From NCBI GenBank assembly GCA_964415295.1, contig CAYPYN010000007.1:62001-126000 (forward strand): DNA of 64,000 bases. The letters are read 5' to 3'. Positions 62,115 to 64,000 of the stretch are shown in pieces (positions within the stretch are counted from its first letter, which is position 1; each line of letters starts with the position of its first letter). A program made the position numbers and the translations under genes. Below the pieces are notes generated by a model, which was given only the letters and a program-made list of their open reading frames with translations, did not search any database and had not been told where the DNA came from. This DNA comes from SB21 sp964415295. GTDB lineage: Bacteria; CLD3; SB21.

Positions 62115-62580
62115 AATCAAAGCGCTTGCTGTCTCCAACGCACAAGGCGTGTCGCTGATAGCCCGGATTTTGCTGGGCGCCGTTTTTATCTATGCCAGCC
62201 TGGATAAGATCCGGTACCCCGAGCCCTTTGCGCAGAATATCGCCGGATACGATATCCTGCCCATGTCTCTGGTCAATATCGCCGCGATCTGGCTTCCTTG
62301 GTTGGAGCTTGTCGGAGGCGCTATGCTGGTCATAGGTATTTGGGTGCGGTCCAATGCAATGATCATGTGTTTCCTTCTGATGGCTTTTATCGTTGCATTA
62401 ATTTCCGCCATCGTGCGAGGACTGGATATCAGCTGCGGCTGCTTTGAGGTTGGCGATTCTGAAAGCATGATTGGCTGGCGGAGGGTAGTGGAAGACGCGG
62501 GGCTTCTGATCCTATCACTGTGGCTGATGAAATTTCCGGATTCAAGATGGGCGCTGGAAAAAACCAGCCGGACGCCGTAA
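62104..62580 (+). CDS. MauE/DoxX-family membrane protein
   Basis: A 158-residue protein with four membrane helices (LIARILLGAVFIYASLDKIR; LVNIAAIWLPWLELVGGAML; AMIMCFLLMAFIVALISAIV; VVEDAGLLILSLWLM) and a CGCF redox-type pair in DISCGCFEVGDSES between helices three and four. MauE/DoxX proteins handle thiol/disulfide or sulfur redox chemistry in the membrane. GAGGTG lies before the ATG inside the upstream rhodanese gene. With the two rhodaneses it forms a three-gene sulfur/thiol group. Confidence 0.88.
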   Translation: MWNKIKALAVSNAQGVSLIARILLGAVFIYASLDKIRYPEPFAQNIAGYDILPMSLVNIAAIWLPWLELVGGAMLVIGIWVRSNAMIMCFLLMAFIVALISAIVRGLDISCGCFEVGDSESMIGWRRVVEDAGLLILSLWLMKFPDSRWALEKTSRTP

Positions 62581-62588
62581 CAATATAC

Positions 62589-62614
62589 GAAGGCTACTTT
62601 CCGTAGCCTTTTTC
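62589..62614 (+). terminator. Rho-independent terminator
   Basis: GAAGGCTAC/GTAGCCTTT stem with a five-base loop and T-run, between the MauE/DoxX gene and ispE. Confidence 0.85.
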
Positions 62615-62632
62615 ATTTTATAGGATGTCTTT

Positions 62633-63514
62633 GTGAGCGAAAACTTTACGGTCATGCGTTCCAACGCCAAGATCAATCTGGGTCTCAGGATCGTTGGCAA
62701 AAGGGAAGACGGCTATCACGATATCGAAACGATCTTTAAGATCATAGGACTGTCCGACACGATCTCTATTGAGAAGAACGGGAGCGGAACCGTCCGGCTC
62801 TTTTCCAAACAGGATATTCCGCTGGACGAGACCAACATAGCGGCGAAAGCGGTGCGGCTGCTGGAAAATGAAACGGGACAGCGGATCTGCGTTGACATTC
62901 ACATGGAGAAATCCATCCCGATCGGGGCCGGGCTTGGCGGCGGTAGCAGCAATGGGGCCTGTGTTCTTACGGGTGTCGATCGGATCTTTGAACTGGGTCT
63001 GAGCGGCGCCAAATTGCTGGACTTAGCTGCCAAACTGGGTTCCGATGTCCCGTTTTTTGTCGGTTATTTACTGGGCAAGGGTTCTACGGCCTTCGGGAAA
63101 GGCCGCGGTGAGATATTGGAATTTTTCAATTGGGATCTCAAAGAAAAGGTGCTGTTGGTCTATCCCAATATCCATATTTCCACGCCTTGGGCGTACCAGA
63201 ACTTCAAAACGTATCTGGCTCCGTCAAACGCTGAAAAATCAAGTTTAAACTTGACAAATAAGGCAAAATCCATTATGTTTAGCGCACCTTTGGAAAAAAA
63301 GGCATTTTTGGGCAATGATTTCGAACCCTTAGTCTTCGCAAAGCATGATAAAATAAGGGTTCTGCGGGAAATGCTCGAAAAAGAAAATGCCGTTTTTGCG
63401 GGGATGTCCGGCAGCGGTTCAACGGTCTTCGGACTATTCGAAAAATCCCAGAATCCGGAAAACCTGGTTTCGAAATTTACGGATTGTTTTGTCAGTTTGT
63501 GCGATTTTGCCTGA
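62633..63514 (+). CDS. ispE: 4-diphosphocytidyl-2-C-methyl-D-erythritol kinase
   Basis: A 293-residue GHMP kinase that phosphorylates CDP-methylerythritol in the MEP pathway of isoprenoid synthesis. It starts at GTG with AGGATG upstream. Family features: RSNAKINLGLRIVGKREDGY then HDIETIFKII at the N-terminus; the ATP-binding PIGAGLGGGSSNGACVL (~99-115); DLAAKLGSDVPFFVG; and the C-terminal AGMSGSGSTVFGLFE. Length is typical. It lies next to tRNA-Gln and prs, a gene neighbourhood common in bacteria, and confirms the non-mevalonate route here. Confidence 0.96.
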   Translation: MSENFTVMRSNAKINLGLRIVGKREDGYHDIETIFKIIGLSDTISIEKNGSGTVRLFSKQDIPLDETNIAAKAVRLLENETGQRICVDIHMEKSIPIGAGLGGGSSNGACVLTGVDRIFELGLSGAKLLDLAAKLGSDVPFFVGYLLGKGSTAFGKGRGEILEFFNWDLKEKVLLVYPNIHISTPWAYQNFKTYLAPSNAEKSSLNLTNKAKSIMFSAPLEKKAFLGNDFEPLVFAKHDKIRVLREMLEKENAVFAGMSGSGSTVFGLFEKSQNPENLVSKFTDCFVSLCDFA

Positions 63515-63534
63515 TGTTCTTTGAATTTTTTTAC

Positions 63535-63605
63535 TGGGGTGTAGCCAAGCGGTAAGGCAGAGGGTTTTGGTCCCTCCATCCGAGGTTCGAATCCTTGCAC
63601 CCCAG
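63535..63605 (+). tRNA. tRNA-Gln (anticodon TTG)
   Basis: Acceptor TGGGGTG/CACCCCA, anticodon stem GAGGG/CCCTC with loop TTTTGGT (TTG), T arm GAGGTTCGAATCCTT. The weak U-A first pair is typical of tRNA-Gln. Confidence 0.95.
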
Positions 63606-63665
63606 CAACAGTTGATTGGTCATTCGATTTTTAAAGAACGGTTCCTCTGAGTAGTACCTCGGATC

Positions 63666-64000
63666 ATGGTTGATGTAAATGAAATAATGCTCGTTTCCGG
63701 CCGCGCGAATCACGCCTTTTCTGAAAAAGTTGCCAAACGGTTGAACATCGCTCTCGGAAAAGTTGAGATCACCAATTTCAGCGACGGCGAGATATTCGCC
63801 AAGTACGATGAGAACGTGCGCGGCAAGGATCTTTTCATCGTGCAGCCAACGATCCCGCCGGCGGACAACCTGATGGAGCTTTTGATCCTGATCGATGCGG
63901 CCAAGCGCTCCTCGGCATACCGCATCACGGCGGTGATTCCTTATTACGGTTATGCGCGCCAGGACCGCAAGGACCAGCCGCGGGTGCCGATCACGGCAAA
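63666..64000 (+). CDS. prs: Ribose-phosphate pyrophosphokinase, N-terminal part (runs off the window)
   Basis: The first ~111 codons of PRPP synthase, which makes phosphoribosyl pyrophosphate from ribose 5-phosphate and ATP. Visible motifs: the early MLVSGRANHAFSEKVAKRL, the flexible-loop region EITNFSDGEIFAKYDENVRG, LFIVQPTIPPADNLMELLIL then IDAAKRSSAYRITAVIPYYG then YARQDRKDQPRVPI. The open frame reaches the end of the window. The match is unambiguous. Confidence 0.95.
   Translation, partial: MVDVNEIMLVSGRANHAFSEKVAKRLNIALGKVEITNFSDGEIFAKYDENVRGKDLFIVQPTIPPADNLMELLILIDAAKRSSAYRITAVIPYYGYARQDRKDQPRVPITA

Noticed and set aside
1..64000. CRISPR arrays, rRNA genes and insertion sequences
   Set aside because: No regularly spaced repeats, rRNA-like sequence or transposase was seen in the window.

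Overview
The window is one contiguous piece of a bacterial chromosome: housekeeping genes flank a 46.8-kb integrated genetic element. The flanks carry a pyruvate:ferredoxin oxidoreductase, a TonB-type protein, chorismate synthase, an Mrp/ApbC-type ATPase, IspE, the start of PRPP synthase and five tRNA genes. TonB, outer-membrane-type secreted proteins, PEGA and propeller-TPR proteins point to a Gram-negative bacterium. FISUMP domains (Fibrobacter succinogenes major paralogous domain) in the element suggest the Fibrobacteres-Chlorobi-Bacteroidetes (FCB) side of the tree or a related candidate phylum. Flank promoters look like ordinary sigma-70 boxes, which argues against Bacteroidetes proper. 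This placement is an inference.

Left flank (1-14.1 kb): a minus-strand group of PFOR, TonB and DHOD-like genes, a plus-strand outer-membrane-type protein, aroC on the minus strand, a large propeller/TPR protein, tRNA-Glu and tRNA-His (minus), an Mrp ATPase, a PEGA lipoprotein with a haem motif, tRNA-Ser(TGA) and tRNA-Ser(GCT). Right flank (60.9-64 kb): two rhodanese-like proteins and a MauE/DoxX membrane protein, ispE, tRNA-Gln(TTG) and the 5' part of prs.

The element (14096-60896) sits in the 3' part of tRNA-Ser(GCT). A tyrosine integrase lies next to the intact tRNA, and an exact 62-bp copy of the tRNA 3' part marks the far end. Its left third (15.6-27.6 kb) is a replication/recombination module: a SymE-like protein with a string of overlapping small genes, a J-domain protein, a Rad52/DdrA-like annealing protein, a RepA-like AAA ATPase, a DUF5131 protein, a giant primase-polymerase/zinc finger/SF2 helicase, RmuC and a small zinc-binding protein. 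I see no conjugation, capsid or known defence genes.

The rest (27.7-59.7 kb) is cargo that I do not recognise as any named system. The first block (27.9-47.5 kb) encodes a FISUMP membrane protein, a VWA lipoprotein, a tubulin/FtsZ-like protein, a large actin/Hsp70-fold ATPase, a membrane protein joining an extracytoplasmic VWA-like domain to a cytoplasmic DnaK-like ATPase, coiled-coil membrane proteins, and a bactofilin-like beta-repeat protein ending in a zinc ribbon. The second block (47.7-56.8 kb) holds eight paralogues that start with the same ~40-residue zinc ribbon; most continue through one membrane helix to a different outer module (FISUMP, tandem SH3-like, SPOR, NTF2-like, helical). 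Among them are a membrane HExxH protease-like gene and a polysaccharide deacetylase lipoprotein. My reading is a trans-envelope machine: cytoplasmic polymerising or chaperone-type NTPases linked across the membrane to peptidoglycan-directed and VWA modules. A minus-strand trio (56.9-59.7 kb) and an AT-rich tail complete the element.
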